This document shows, one piece after another, positions 1-6,851 of a stretch of DNA of 11,749 bases. The notes beneath the pieces are model-generated. The model saw nothing but the letters and a program-made list of their open reading frames with translations, searched no databases and was not told where the DNA came from. The translations under genes and the position numbers were made by a program. Positions within the stretch are counted from its first letter, which is position 1. The number at the start of each line of letters is the position of its first letter. Source of the stretch: an uncultured Rhizobiaceae group bacterium (lineage in GTDB: Bacteria; Pseudomonadota; Alphaproteobacteria; Rhizobiales; Rhizobiaceae); NCBI GenBank assembly GCA_938030645.1, contig CALHHQ010000190.1:1-11749 (forward strand), written 5' to 3'.

Positions 1-939
1 ATATGGTCCCACAAGATCGGTGTCGAATGACACAATATCACCTTCCTCAATCACCCGAGCTGAAGATTCTTGAAACCAAGGGTTGGTGCGCGGGCCAGAC
101 GCCAGAAGTCTCGTTTCGATCCATTCTCCACCACGTCTGATGTTTTCAGCATGTAAGACCGCCCAAAGATCGTTTTCGGTCATGCCTGGGACAAGGGACT
201 TTTCCATTTCTGCCATTGCGGCCTCGCAAGACACGATGGCGCGGCGCATGCAGATAATCTCGTCTGCTGATTTAACCTTGCGGGCTTCCTCCATCATTTC
301 TTCGCCATAAATTACCTCGACACCAGCTTTTTCAAGATAAGGAATGCCGTGACTGTCCACTTGATCAAATGCACAGCGCATATTGCCGCCGCCATGTTCC
401 TTCAAAAGATCGGCAATGTCGTTGGCCCAGTTTTCCGCAAACTCAAAAGTGCGGTTGCCGCCTTCGAAATAGAACCATGCCGTGCAGCCGCGAATTTCAT
501 CCACCATGCCTGCATGGTCCGACAGATGTTCGCAATTGTGGAACTCAAACAAAACAACGGGACCTTCGGTTGCGATGAAAGCGCAGCGTGCAGGGTTGTG
601 AGTTGTCCACAATTGCATGTTTGTTGAATCGGTTGCGTACCGAATGTTCAACGGGTCATAGAGATGAATGCCTGCCAGATCGTGTTTGCGCAGTTCGTCG
701 CGGATACGTTTCAAACGATAGTGCCGCATAGCATCAAGATTAGGAGCGGGGATGTCTGCAGATTTCCATTCAGATTCAGCCAGTTCGCCGTAACCGATAA
801 GATGTTGATTCATTGAGGCTGCTTTGGCGCGAGCATAGGCTTCAAGGGCATCATAGCCAGCGTCATTGCCCGGGTGGTTTGGCAAAACAAATGGTTCAAT
901 CTTGCGTTTATGTCGTCCAAACGACGCTTGAATATTCAT
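1..939 (-). CDS. DddP-like M24-family metalloprotein, N-terminal 313 residues (cut by window edge)
   Basis: The gene starts at ATG 939-937 and is open to base 1, so 313 residues are visible and the C-terminus is missing. A strong Shine-Dalgarno (GGGAGGA, plus-strand 946-952) lies six bases before the ATG. The protein has the N-terminal lobe and the start of the pita-bread catalytic lobe of M24 proteins (Xaa-Pro aminopeptidase, creatinase, DddP). From memory, stretches such as LNIRYATDSTNMQLW, GGEWIETRLLASGPRTNPWF and FDTDL match the DMSP lyase DddP closely. The Asp pair in FDTDL is residues 306 and 308, where DddP carries two of its metal ligands; the remaining Asp/His/Glu ligands lie beyond the window. 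DddP cleaves dimethylsulfoniopropionate to DMS and acrylate in the cytoplasm, but non-lyase homologues with the same fold exist, so lyase activity is inference. It is divergent from gcvTHP. Family call is firm; substrate is not. Confidence 0.82.
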   Translation of the reverse strand, partial: MNIQASFGRHKRKIEPFVLPNHPGNDAGYDALEAYARAKAASMNQHLIGYGELAESEWKSADIPAPNLDAMRHYRLKRIRDELRKHDLAGIHLYDPLNIRYATDSTNMQLWTTHNPARCAFIATEGPVVLFEFHNCEHLSDHAGMVDEIRGCTAWFYFEGGNRTFEFAENWANDIADLLKEHGGGNMRCAFDQVDSHGIPYLEKAGVEVIYGEEMMEEARKVKSADEIICMRRAIVSCEAAMAEMEKSLVPGMTENDLWAVLHAENIRRGGEWIETRLLASGPRTNPWFQESSARVIEEGDIVSFDTDLVGPY

Positions 940-945
940 GATCAA

Positions 946-952
946 TCCTCCC
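946..952 (-). promoter_or_regulatory. Strong ribosome binding site of the DddP-like gene
   Basis: On the minus strand the bases read GGGAGGA, followed by six bases and the ATG at 939. This fixes the start of the truncated M24 gene. Confidence 0.8.
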
Positions 953-1045
953 AAATTACGAGAAGTCTAGAACCGCATCCTGACGCTTCGCTGTTGAATA
1001 TTCGTCATTTCATTTGGCGTATTTCTCGCCTTGAAAACAATGGGG

Positions 1046-1074
1046 GTGACAGATTGAGTTTTCTGAAATATCTT
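1046..1074 (+). promoter_or_regulatory. Candidate sigma70-type promoter of the gcvTHP operon
   Basis: GTGACA at 1046-1051 (five of six matches to TTGACA) is separated by 17 bases from TATCTT at 1069-1074 (four of six matches to TATAAT). The implied transcription start near 1081 lies about 25 bases before the first riboswitch helix, which is the expected geometry for a riboswitch leader. This is consensus reading only. No equally good promoter was found for the divergent DddP-like gene, and another start within 940-1104 is possible. Confidence 0.45.
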
Positions 1075-1104
1075 TTTGTAGCTTTTCGATTCATTTCGAA
1101 CTGT

Positions 1105-1283
1105 CAGCGGGAGAGCGTAGTTCATTCGTGAATTGCCGCCGAAGGTGAAAACACCCATAATCTCTCAGGCAAAAGGACCGCTGGCCGTTAAGCACTCTGG
1201 AAAGTCAGGTCAGCAGGCCTGCGCCGACGGTGTAAGCGTGAACATGGTTCTCACGCGAGTCTCTCAGGCTTCAGACAGAGGGG
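1105..1283 (+). ncRNA. Tandem glycine riboswitch (two aptamers) in the gcvT leader
   Basis: Two glycine aptamers lie in series. Aptamer I spans 1105-1183: P1 is CAGCGG (1105-1110) with CCGCTG (1178-1183). An arm closed by a TTCG tetraloop is formed by TTCA/TGAA (1121-1132). A further arm is GGTG/CACC (1144-1147 with 1152-1155). Aptamer II spans 1195-1280: P1 is CTCTG (1195-1199) with CAGAG (1276-1280), with arms CAGG/CCTG (1206-1209 with 1218-1221) and GCGTGA/TCACGC (1236-1241 with 1251-1256). The signature TCTCTCAGGC occurs once in each aptamer (1161-1170 and 1260-1269), and the first copy is followed by AAAAGGAC as in the family consensus. The linker is 11 bases. The known role is to bind glycine and switch on the glycine cleavage genes when glycine is abundant, which fits the operon directly downstream. 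Confidence 0.95.
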
Positions 1284-1318
1284 TCATTGTTGCGATGGTG
1301 CAGCAATGATTTCGTTTG
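1284..1318 (+). terminator. Expression-platform hairpin with T-rich tail between riboswitch and gcvT
   Basis: TCATTGTTGC (1284-1293) pairs with GCAGCAATGA (1300-1309) over ten base pairs with one G-T wobble and a six-base loop. The tail at 1310-1318 is T-rich but interrupted (TTTCGTTTG). It begins four bases after aptamer II P1, so glycine-dependent P1 formation could influence it. It may be an intrinsic terminator, or it may control access to the gcvT ribosome binding site at 1322. I could not identify a convincing antiterminator, so the mechanism is open. Confidence 0.55.
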
Positions 1319-1321
1319 TCT

Positions 1322-1325
1322 GGAG
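1322..1325 (+). promoter_or_regulatory. Ribosome binding site that sets the gcvT start
   Basis: GGAG lies five bases before ATG 1331. The longer reading from TTG 1316 would put this site inside the coding region and overlap the hairpin tail, so ATG 1331 is preferred. Confidence 0.7.
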
Positions 1326-1330
1326 TTTGC

Positions 1331-2401
1331 ATGAAGACCACACCATTTCACGCCCTTCACATCGCAGCCAATGCCAAAATGGGCGAGTTTGCGGGTTATG
1401 ATATGCCGCTGTTTTACAGTCTTGGCGTCATGAAAGAGCATCTGCACACGCGTGACCATGCAGGTTTGTTTGATATTTCACATATGGACCATGTGGAGAT
1501 TAGTGGCGCAGACGCAACAAAACTGATCTCGCATCTGTGCCCTTATCATGCTGCTGATCAGGCATTGGGCACTGCACGATACACTTACATGTTGAACAGT
1601 GATGCTGGCATTATAGACGATCTAATTGTCACCCGTTTGGATTATGATCGTTTCTTGATCGTGGCGAATGCAGGATGTGCGGACAAAGACGTTGCGCATA
1701 TCAAGCAAGCGGCAAAAGCCTTCGAAGCCAGTGTAAAAATTCTACCTCGTGCCTTTCTTGCCCTTCAAGGGCCGAAAGCAGAAGGGGTTCTTTCATTGCA
1801 TTTTGATGTTTCCGGCATGGCTTTTCTCGATGCACTTGAGCCTGCCGTAGGGTGGTTCGTATCCCGTTCTGGCTATACAGGCGAGGATGGTTTTGAGATT
1901 GCAATGCCCCCCGATCAGGCCGTTGAATTTGCCGAGAAATTATTGAGCGATGAACGCGTCGAATGGATTGGTCTTGGTGCGAGAGACTCATTGCGGCTTG
2001 AGGCTGGCTTGCCGCTTTATGGTCAGGATTTGAGCGAAGACATTGCTCCTCATGAAGCTGGTTTGATTTGGGCGGTTCCCAAAGATTTGCGTGAAGGTGG
2101 CAGCTTTATTGGTGCGGCATCACTTGCGACCAAGATTTCTGCAGGCCGCAAAAGAATGCGCATTGGTCTTTTGCCAGAAGGACGACCAGTTCGGGGCGGT
2201 GTGGAACTTAAAAATGAAGCTGGAGACCTTATCGGGCAGGTGACGTCTGGAGGTTTTGGACCTTCGCTGAATGGGCCAATGGCGTTGGCCCTTGTCGATG
2301 TCGCCGCTGCTGATAACGAAATATTTGCTGACATACGTGGCAAACTTATTCCCATGACACGGACGAAAACCCCATTCGTTCCACACAATTACAAACGCTA
2401 A
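1331..2401 (+). CDS. gcvT: Glycine cleavage system T protein (aminomethyltransferase)
   Basis: The product of 356 residues is slightly shorter than the usual 360-375. It transfers the aminomethyl carbon from lipoylated GcvH to tetrahydrofolate, releasing ammonia and forming 5,10-methylene-THF in the cytoplasm. The start ATG 1331 is chosen for its Shine-Dalgarno and because the protein then begins MKTTPFHALHIAANAKMGEF, as family members do. Visible family blocks are FAGYDMPLFY (20-29), LFDISHM (46-52) and GIIDDLIV (93-100), whose Asp pair 96/97 contains the conserved folate-site aspartate. Later come SGYTGEDGFEI, the GLGARDSLRLEAGLPLYGQDL block and the C-terminal beta-barrel with TSGGFGPSLN. 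The usual GQ after LFDVSHM is DH here, a minor deviation. It is the first gene of gcvTHP and sits directly under the glycine riboswitch. Family identity is certain. Confidence 0.96.
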   Translation: MKTTPFHALHIAANAKMGEFAGYDMPLFYSLGVMKEHLHTRDHAGLFDISHMDHVEISGADATKLISHLCPYHAADQALGTARYTYMLNSDAGIIDDLIVTRLDYDRFLIVANAGCADKDVAHIKQAAKAFEASVKILPRAFLALQGPKAEGVLSLHFDVSGMAFLDALEPAVGWFVSRSGYTGEDGFEIAMPPDQAVEFAEKLLSDERVEWIGLGARDSLRLEAGLPLYGQDLSEDIAPHEAGLIWAVPKDLREGGSFIGAASLATKISAGRKRMRIGLLPEGRPVRGGVELKNEAGDLIGQVTSGGFGPSLNGPMALALVDVAAADNEIFADIRGKLIPMTRTKTPFVPHNYKR

Positions 2402-2414
2402 GTGGAGAAAGACT

Positions 2415-2783
2415 ATGAGCAAGACCTATTATACGGACGAACACGAATGGCTGAAAGTTGATGGCGACATCGCAACGGTGGGCATCACCAACCACGCTCA
2501 AGAGCAGTTAGGTGATCTGGTTTTTGTTGAATTGCCAGACGTGGGCGCGACACTGGAACAGGGCGATGATGGCGTCGTTGTTGAATCTGTCAAAGCTGCT
2601 TCTGATGTGTACGCGCCAGCATCGGGCGAAGTGACCGAGGTCAACGACGCGCTGACCGCCGACGCGGCGATCGTGAACGCCAGCGCAGAAAGCGACGGCT
2701 GGCTCTACAAAATGAAACTGTCAGACACGGATCAACTGAATGAGTTGCTCGATCTCGACGGTTACAAATCCCTTATCAGCTAA
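2415..2783 (+). CDS. gcvH: Glycine cleavage system H protein (lipoyl carrier)
   Basis: The product of 122 residues has the normal family length. It carries the lipoyl arm that accepts the aminomethyl group from the P protein, presents it to the T protein and is reoxidised by lipoamide dehydrogenase. The lipoylation site is Lys60 in VVVESVKAASDVYAP. The N-terminus reads YYTDEHEWLKVDGD and is followed by VGITNHAQEQLGDLVFVELP, both typical. The start ATG 2415 has GGAG at 2404-2407, and the gene lies 13 bases after gcvT. The second half is visibly GC-richer than its neighbours: 41 of the 60 bases at 2641-2700 are G or C, largely through C- and G-ending codons. This may reflect high expression of the carrier or a different history of this segment. 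Confidence 0.97.
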   Translation: MSKTYYTDEHEWLKVDGDIATVGITNHAQEQLGDLVFVELPDVGATLEQGDDGVVVESVKAASDVYAPASGEVTEVNDALTADAAIVNASAESDGWLYKMKLSDTDQLNELLDLDGYKSLIS

Positions 2784-2801
2784 TTTCAGGACAATATTTC
2801 C

Positions 2802-5594
2802 ATGAGTTTTTCCCCTTTTGTGGCCCGTCACATTGGCCCCAACGAAGCCGATCAACGCAAAATGTTGAATGTTCTTGGCATGACATCAATGGAAGCCTTG
2901 GTCAGCCAAACGGTGCCTGAGGCGATCCGCTTCAAAGATGCATTGAACATTCCCAAAGGTGTTGGTGAACAGGATGCTCTGGAAGAAATCGCTGAGAAGA
3001 TAGGACGCAATACGGTTGCGAAAGCCATGATCGGGCAGGGATATCATGGCACGCATGTGCCACCGGTTATTCAGCGCAACATGTTGGAAAATCCGGGGTG
3101 GTACACGTCTTATACGCCCTATCAGCCCGAAATTTCTCAAGGCCGGTTGGAAATGCTGTTTCATTTTCAAACGTTGATTTCTGAACTGACCGGGCTACCT
3201 GTGGCCAATGCCTCTTTGTTGGACGAGGCAACTGCCGTTGCAGAAGCCGCAGGTATGGCGGTGCGGCATCATAGTCGCAAACGTCCGCGGATAGTTGTCG
3301 CCAATGCATTGCACCCGCAAACGTTGGACGTTCTTCAAACGCGCGCAGACTCTATGGGGTTGCAAGTTGATGATGGGGACATCACCGATGATGTTGCAGG
3401 CGTGATTGTTCAAATGCCGGACACATTTGGCTCAATTGATGACCCCGCTGCAATCGTTGCTGCTGCTAAAGCCGTTCAGGCTCTGGTCATTGTTGTAGCT
3501 GATCCACTTTCTTTGGTGTTGATGGAAAAACCATCCAGTTGGGGAGCCGATATCTGCGTTGGGTCTATTCAACGGTTCGGTGTGCCGCTGGGCAATGGTG
3601 GGCCACATGCGGCGTATCTTTCAGCCGAAAGTGTTTTGACGCGTTTGGTGCCGGGGCGATTGATTGGTCAATCTCTGGACGCGCAAGGCCGACCTGCATA
3701 TCGACTGGCGTTGCAAACCCGTGAGCAACATATTCGTCGTGAGAAAGCGACGTCCAACATCTGCACCGCACAAGCTTTGCTGGCCAATATGGCAGCAGCA
3801 TATGCGATCTGGCACGGGCCGGATGGTTTGAAAGAGATTGCAATGCGTGTGCACAACTATGCCACGCGTTTCGCCAGTGCTCTGGAAAGCAGTGGTTATC
3901 CTTCCGCCGAACAGTATTTTGATACGGTAACAGTTTCGGAAAAAGGCCGCGCCGAAGAATTGGCCGCAAAAGCTGAAAAGTGGGGCCTGTTGTTGCGCGT
4001 CATTGATGCCGACAGTGTGTCCATTGCATTTGATGAAACGAGCAATGAAACAGACCTGCAAAGCCTGTGCTCAATATTTGATGTGCCTTTGGTGGCTGAG
4101 GGAAAATATTGCCTTCCTTCATCTCGCAATCATGAACGTTTCCTCACGCAGGATATTTTCCATTCCTGTCGCTCGGAAACTGAAATGATGCGTCTGTTGC
4201 GCAAATTGATGGATAAGGATTTGGCTTTGGATAGAGCCATGATTCCACTTGGTTCATGCACGATGAAACTAAACGCTGCTGCTGAAATGATGCCTGTGAC
4301 ATGGGAAATCACCGGAAACATTCATCCGTTTGCACCTGAGTCCCATCGGGCAGGGTATGCAGCAATTATCGATGATTTGGACAAGTGGCTGTCAGAAATT
4401 ACAGGCTTTGCGAAAACATCTTTGCAGCCCAATGCTGGCAGCCAAGGGGAATATGCTGGGCTTCTCGCCATACGCAATTTCCATGAAGCGAACGGCCAAG
4501 GGCATCGCAACATTTGCCTTATCCCGTCTTCTGCCCACGGCACCAATCCAGCATCTGCGCAAATGGCAGGTTATGACGTGGTTGTGGTCAAATGCACTGA
4601 CGATGGAGATGTATCGCTGGAAGATTTAGAAGCGAAGATTGCGAAATACGAGGGCAAAATTGCAGCTCTCATGATCACTTACCCGTCAACCCACGGTGTA
4701 TTCGAACCACAAGTCAAAACGATTTGCGAACTGGTTCATGCTTGTGGTGGACAGGTTTATCTTGATGGCGCGAATTTAAATGCGATGGTTGGACTGGCGC
4801 GTCCTGGTGATATCGGTGCAGACGTGTGCCACATGAATTTGCACAAAACATTCTGTATTCCCCATGGGGGAGGAGGGCCAGGTGTTGGCCCAATTGGCGT
4901 TGCAGCGCATCTCGTGCCGCATTTGCCGGGCCATGTGGATGAAGGAACGGACGGTGCTGTTTCAGCTGCGCCATACGGATCTGCTTCTATTTTGCCAATA
5001 TCGTGGATGTATATTCGCATGTTGGGTGGTGAAGGATTGAAACTCGCCAGTGAAGTTTCAATTTTGAGCGCGAACTATATCGCTGCAAAATTGCGCGACA
5101 GCTATCCGATATTGTTCACTGGACAGAACGGGCAGTGCGCGCACGAATGCATCGTTGATGTACGTGTGTTGAAGGATAGTGCAGGCATTACAGTTGATGA
5201 TGTTGCCAAGCGCCTGATTGATTACGGCTTCCACGCGCCAACTATGTCTTGGCCAGTGGCTGGCACGCTGATGGTTGAGCCTACAGAATCAGAACCACTT
5301 GCGGAAATCGACCGTTTCATTGCTGCCATGAACCACATTGCTAATGAGGCCAAACGTGTTGAAAATGGCGAATGGCCAGGCGATGACAATCCGCTTTGCA
5401 ATGCGCCTCATACGGCTCAAGATTTGATGTCGGATGATTGGTCGCACCCTTATCCGCGGACTTTGGCTGCCTACCCAAATGGTGCTGATATTGCGACGAA
5501 ATATTGGGCACCAGTGAGCCGAGTGGACAATTTGCACGGTGATCGCAATCTGGTTTGTACGTGTCCACCAATTGAAGAGCTCGCGGTCGGTTGA
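2802..5594 (+). CDS. gcvP: Glycine dehydrogenase (decarboxylating), P protein, single chain
   Basis: The product of 930 residues is the one-chain form with N- and C-terminal halves fused, not the split GcvPA/GcvPB form; the family usually has 950-960. It decarboxylates glycine using pyridoxal phosphate and passes the aminomethyl group to lipoyl-GcvH. The N-terminal half has the typical opening FVARHIGPNEADQRKML and the block HGTHVPPVIQRNMLENPGWY. The C-terminal half carries IPLGSCTMKLNAAAEMMPV, SSAHGTNPASAQMAGYDV and the PLP site NLHKTFCIPHGGGGPG, in which Lys682 is the Schiff-base lysine. The end reads RVDNLHGDRNLVCTCPP, again family-like, so the gene is complete. ATG 2802 follows gcvH by 18 bases, with AGGA at 2788-2791. 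No frameshift or missing key residue was seen. Confidence 0.97.
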   Translation: MSFSPFVARHIGPNEADQRKMLNVLGMTSMEALVSQTVPEAIRFKDALNIPKGVGEQDALEEIAEKIGRNTVAKAMIGQGYHGTHVPPVIQRNMLENPGWYTSYTPYQPEISQGRLEMLFHFQTLISELTGLPVANASLLDEATAVAEAAGMAVRHHSRKRPRIVVANALHPQTLDVLQTRADSMGLQVDDGDITDDVAGVIVQMPDTFGSIDDPAAIVAAAKAVQALVIVVADPLSLVLMEKPSSWGADICVGSIQRFGVPLGNGGPHAAYLSAESVLTRLVPGRLIGQSLDAQGRPAYRLALQTREQHIRREKATSNICTAQALLANMAAAYAIWHGPDGLKEIAMRVHNYATRFASALESSGYPSAEQYFDTVTVSEKGRAEELAAKAEKWGLLLRVIDADSVSIAFDETSNETDLQSLCSIFDVPLVAEGKYCLPSSRNHERFLTQDIFHSCRSETEMMRLLRKLMDKDLALDRAMIPLGSCTMKLNAAAEMMPVTWEITGNIHPFAPESHRAGYAAIIDDLDKWLSEITGFAKTSLQPNAGSQGEYAGLLAIRNFHEANGQGHRNICLIPSSAHGTNPASAQMAGYDVVVVKCTDDGDVSLEDLEAKIAKYEGKIAALMITYPSTHGVFEPQVKTICELVHACGGQVYLDGANLNAMVGLARPGDIGADVCHMNLHKTFCIPHGGGGPGVGPIGVAAHLVPHLPGHVDEGTDGAVSAAPYGSASILPISWMYIRMLGGEGLKLASEVSILSANYIAAKLRDSYPILFTGQNGQCAHECIVDVRVLKDSAGITVDDVAKRLIDYGFHAPTMSWPVAGTLMVEPTESEPLAEIDRFIAAMNHIANEAKRVENGEWPGDDNPLCNAPHTAQDLMSDDWSHPYPRTLAAYPNGADIATKYWAPVSRVDNLHGDRNLVCTCPPIEELAVG

Positions 5595-5653
5595 CAAACA
5601 AATGAATGGCCTTGAAGACAGGGCGTGATATCAGTCTTCTACGGGCTGTGGCA

Positions 5654-5672
5654 TCGATTCGTGTTGAATCGA
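5654..5672 (+). repeat. Hairpin-forming inverted repeat in the desaturase leader
   Basis: TCGATTC (5654-5660) and GAATCGA (5666-5672) form a perfect seven-base-pair stem with a five-base loop. It lies 12 bases before the desaturase Shine-Dalgarno. There is no T-run after it, so it does not look like an intrinsic terminator. It may stabilise or regulate the desaturase leader if the gene starts at 5700, but a chance palindrome cannot be excluded. Confidence 0.35.
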
Positions 5673-5684
5673 CATTTCCGCTTT

Positions 5685-5690
5685 GGGAGG
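5685..5690 (+). promoter_or_regulatory. Ribosome binding site that sets the desaturase start
   Basis: GGGAGG lies nine bases before TTG 5700, in frame with the desaturase. No comparable site precedes the upstream GTG 5625. This supports the shorter protein. Confidence 0.6.
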
Positions 5691-5699
5691 CACTTCATC

Positions 5700-6707
5700 T
5701 TGCAAGATGAAAAGATCTGGAGTCGTCGTTTGGCGGCTTACAAAAATCCGAGCAATCGCCGCGCGATTTTTGAATGCATTGTCACTTTGCTTCCGTTCAT
5801 TATTCTTTGGGCTGCGATGTGGGGTGCGCTGTCTATCGGCTATTGGCTGACGCTCATTTTGGCAGTGCCCACAGCATTCATGCTGGTGCGTCTTTTCGCA
5901 ATCCAGCACGATTGCGGTCACGGGGCCATGTTCACCTCCAAAGCAGCCAATGATTGGGTAGGGCGCTTTCTGGGTGTTCTCACAGTGACGCCATATGACG
6001 ATTGGCGCCGTTCCCATGCGCTGCATCATGCAGGTTCGGGCAACCTTGAACGCCGAGGCATTGGCGACATCAACACATTGACCGTCGCTGAGTATGAAGC
6101 CTTAAGCAAAGGTGGAAAGTGGAAATATTGGCTGTACCGTCATCCAATCACATTATTTGTGGTTGGCCCTGCTTATCAGTTCATTCTTCGTCAGCGTTTG
6201 CCCAATGGGCACACGAAGTCGCGTATGCCACTGTACAGTTCTTTGTTCACCAATTCCGGCTTAGCGTTGCTGTGCCTTGGTTTGATTTGGTTGATCGGCT
6301 GGAAAGCCTTTTTGATGGTGCATTTGCCGGTCGTGATTATCGGTGCGTTTGTGGGCGTCTGGCTGTTCTACGTTCAGCATCAATATGAAGAGACTCATTG
6401 GGAAAAAGCTTCAGAGTGGAACCGTGAAGTGGCGGCGCTGGAAGGGAGTTCGTTCTATGATCTTCCGCAACCATTGATGTGGCTTACAGGCAATATTGGC
6501 ATTCATCACGTACACCATATTTCCAGTGGCATACCGTTTCATGTATTGCCGAAAATTGTGAAAGACTTCCCGGAGTTGCGGGATATTGGGCGTTTAACCC
6601 TTTGGGAAAGCATCAAATGCGTTCCGTTGGCATTGTGGGACGAAGAAAGCCGTAAACTGATTTCTTTCCGTCAGTTCCGTAAGAACATGGCGACGGCACG
6701 CGTTTAG
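5700..6707 (+). CDS. Membrane fatty acid desaturase (FADS family)
   Basis: With the TTG start at 5700 the protein has 335 residues and begins MQDEKIWSRRLAAYKNPSNR, as relatives do; the frame is open back to GTG 5625, which would add 25 residues without family character. It is an integral inner-membrane di-iron desaturase that uses oxygen and reduced ferredoxin or cytochrome to insert a cis double bond into fatty acyl chains. Visible are the histidine boxes HDCGH (70-74), HALHH (106-110) and HHVHH (269-273). Hydrophobic segments lie at about 26-66 (two helices), near 150 and across about 187-225, as in the Delta12/omega-3 desaturase group. The substrate and the position of the double bond cannot be read from sequence. 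It follows gcvP by 105 bases on the same strand, so it may be read through from gcv, but a functional link to glycine cleavage is not implied. Confidence 0.88.
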   Translation: MQDEKIWSRRLAAYKNPSNRRAIFECIVTLLPFIILWAAMWGALSIGYWLTLILAVPTAFMLVRLFAIQHDCGHGAMFTSKAANDWVGRFLGVLTVTPYDDWRRSHALHHAGSGNLERRGIGDINTLTVAEYEALSKGGKWKYWLYRHPITLFVVGPAYQFILRQRLPNGHTKSRMPLYSSLFTNSGLALLCLGLIWLIGWKAFLMVHLPVVIIGAFVGVWLFYVQHQYEETHWEKASEWNREVAALEGSSFYDLPQPLMWLTGNIGIHHVHHISSGIPFHVLPKIVKDFPELRDIGRLTLWESIKCVPLALWDEESRKLISFRQFRKNMATARV

Positions 6708-6799
6708 CCTTTCTGGTTGTTTCGCAATGACAGCTTGGAGCCCAAAGGTGACTTGATGCACAGTGCCGCAACTTGAACAGCTTGCATGCAATGCTCAGT

Positions 6800-6842
6800 A
6801 GTTCTTCACTCGAAGAGCTCAGGCAAAATTGAAAACTTCAAT
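6800..6842. terminator. Two small hairpins between convergent operons, possible terminator region
   Basis: AGTTCTTC (6800-6807) pairs with GAAGAGCT (6812-6819) with one wobble and a four-base loop. ATTGAA (6828-6833) pairs with TTCAAT (6837-6842). Read on the minus strand, the second stem is followed by a short T-run (TTTT including the last stem base), nine bases after the anbu stop, so it could be a weak terminator of the minus operon. No strong GC stem with a long T-run is present for either operon. The rest of the 6708-6851 gap shows nothing further that I recognise. Confidence 0.35.
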
Positions 6843-6851
6843 ACTCGATTG

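Noticed and set aside
83..627. Plus-strand open frames over the left edge
   Set aside because: They are antisense to the well-supported M24 gene and show no family-like composition or ribosome binding sites.
1316..1330. TTG 1316 as the gcvT start
   Set aside because: It overlaps the hairpin tail and lies upstream of the GGAG site that fits ATG 1331; the five added residues have no family support.
3565..4061. Minus-strand open frames of 134-146 residues inside gcvP
   Set aside because: They are shadows of the strongly conserved gcvP frame and carry no recognisable motif.
5591..5619. TTGACA overlapping the gcvP stop, as a promoter for the desaturase
   Set aside because: At spacings of 16-18 bases the downstream hexamers (such as GAAGAC) do not resemble a -10 box.
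5614..5639. GAAGAC/GTCTTC inverted repeat after gcvP as an intrinsic terminator
   Set aside because: The stem has only six pairs with a 14-base loop and is not followed by a T-run.
6779..6797. TTGCATGCAA palindrome between the convergent operons as an operator or attachment site
   Set aside because: A single ten-base palindrome downstream of both operons, with no second copy or flanking repeat.
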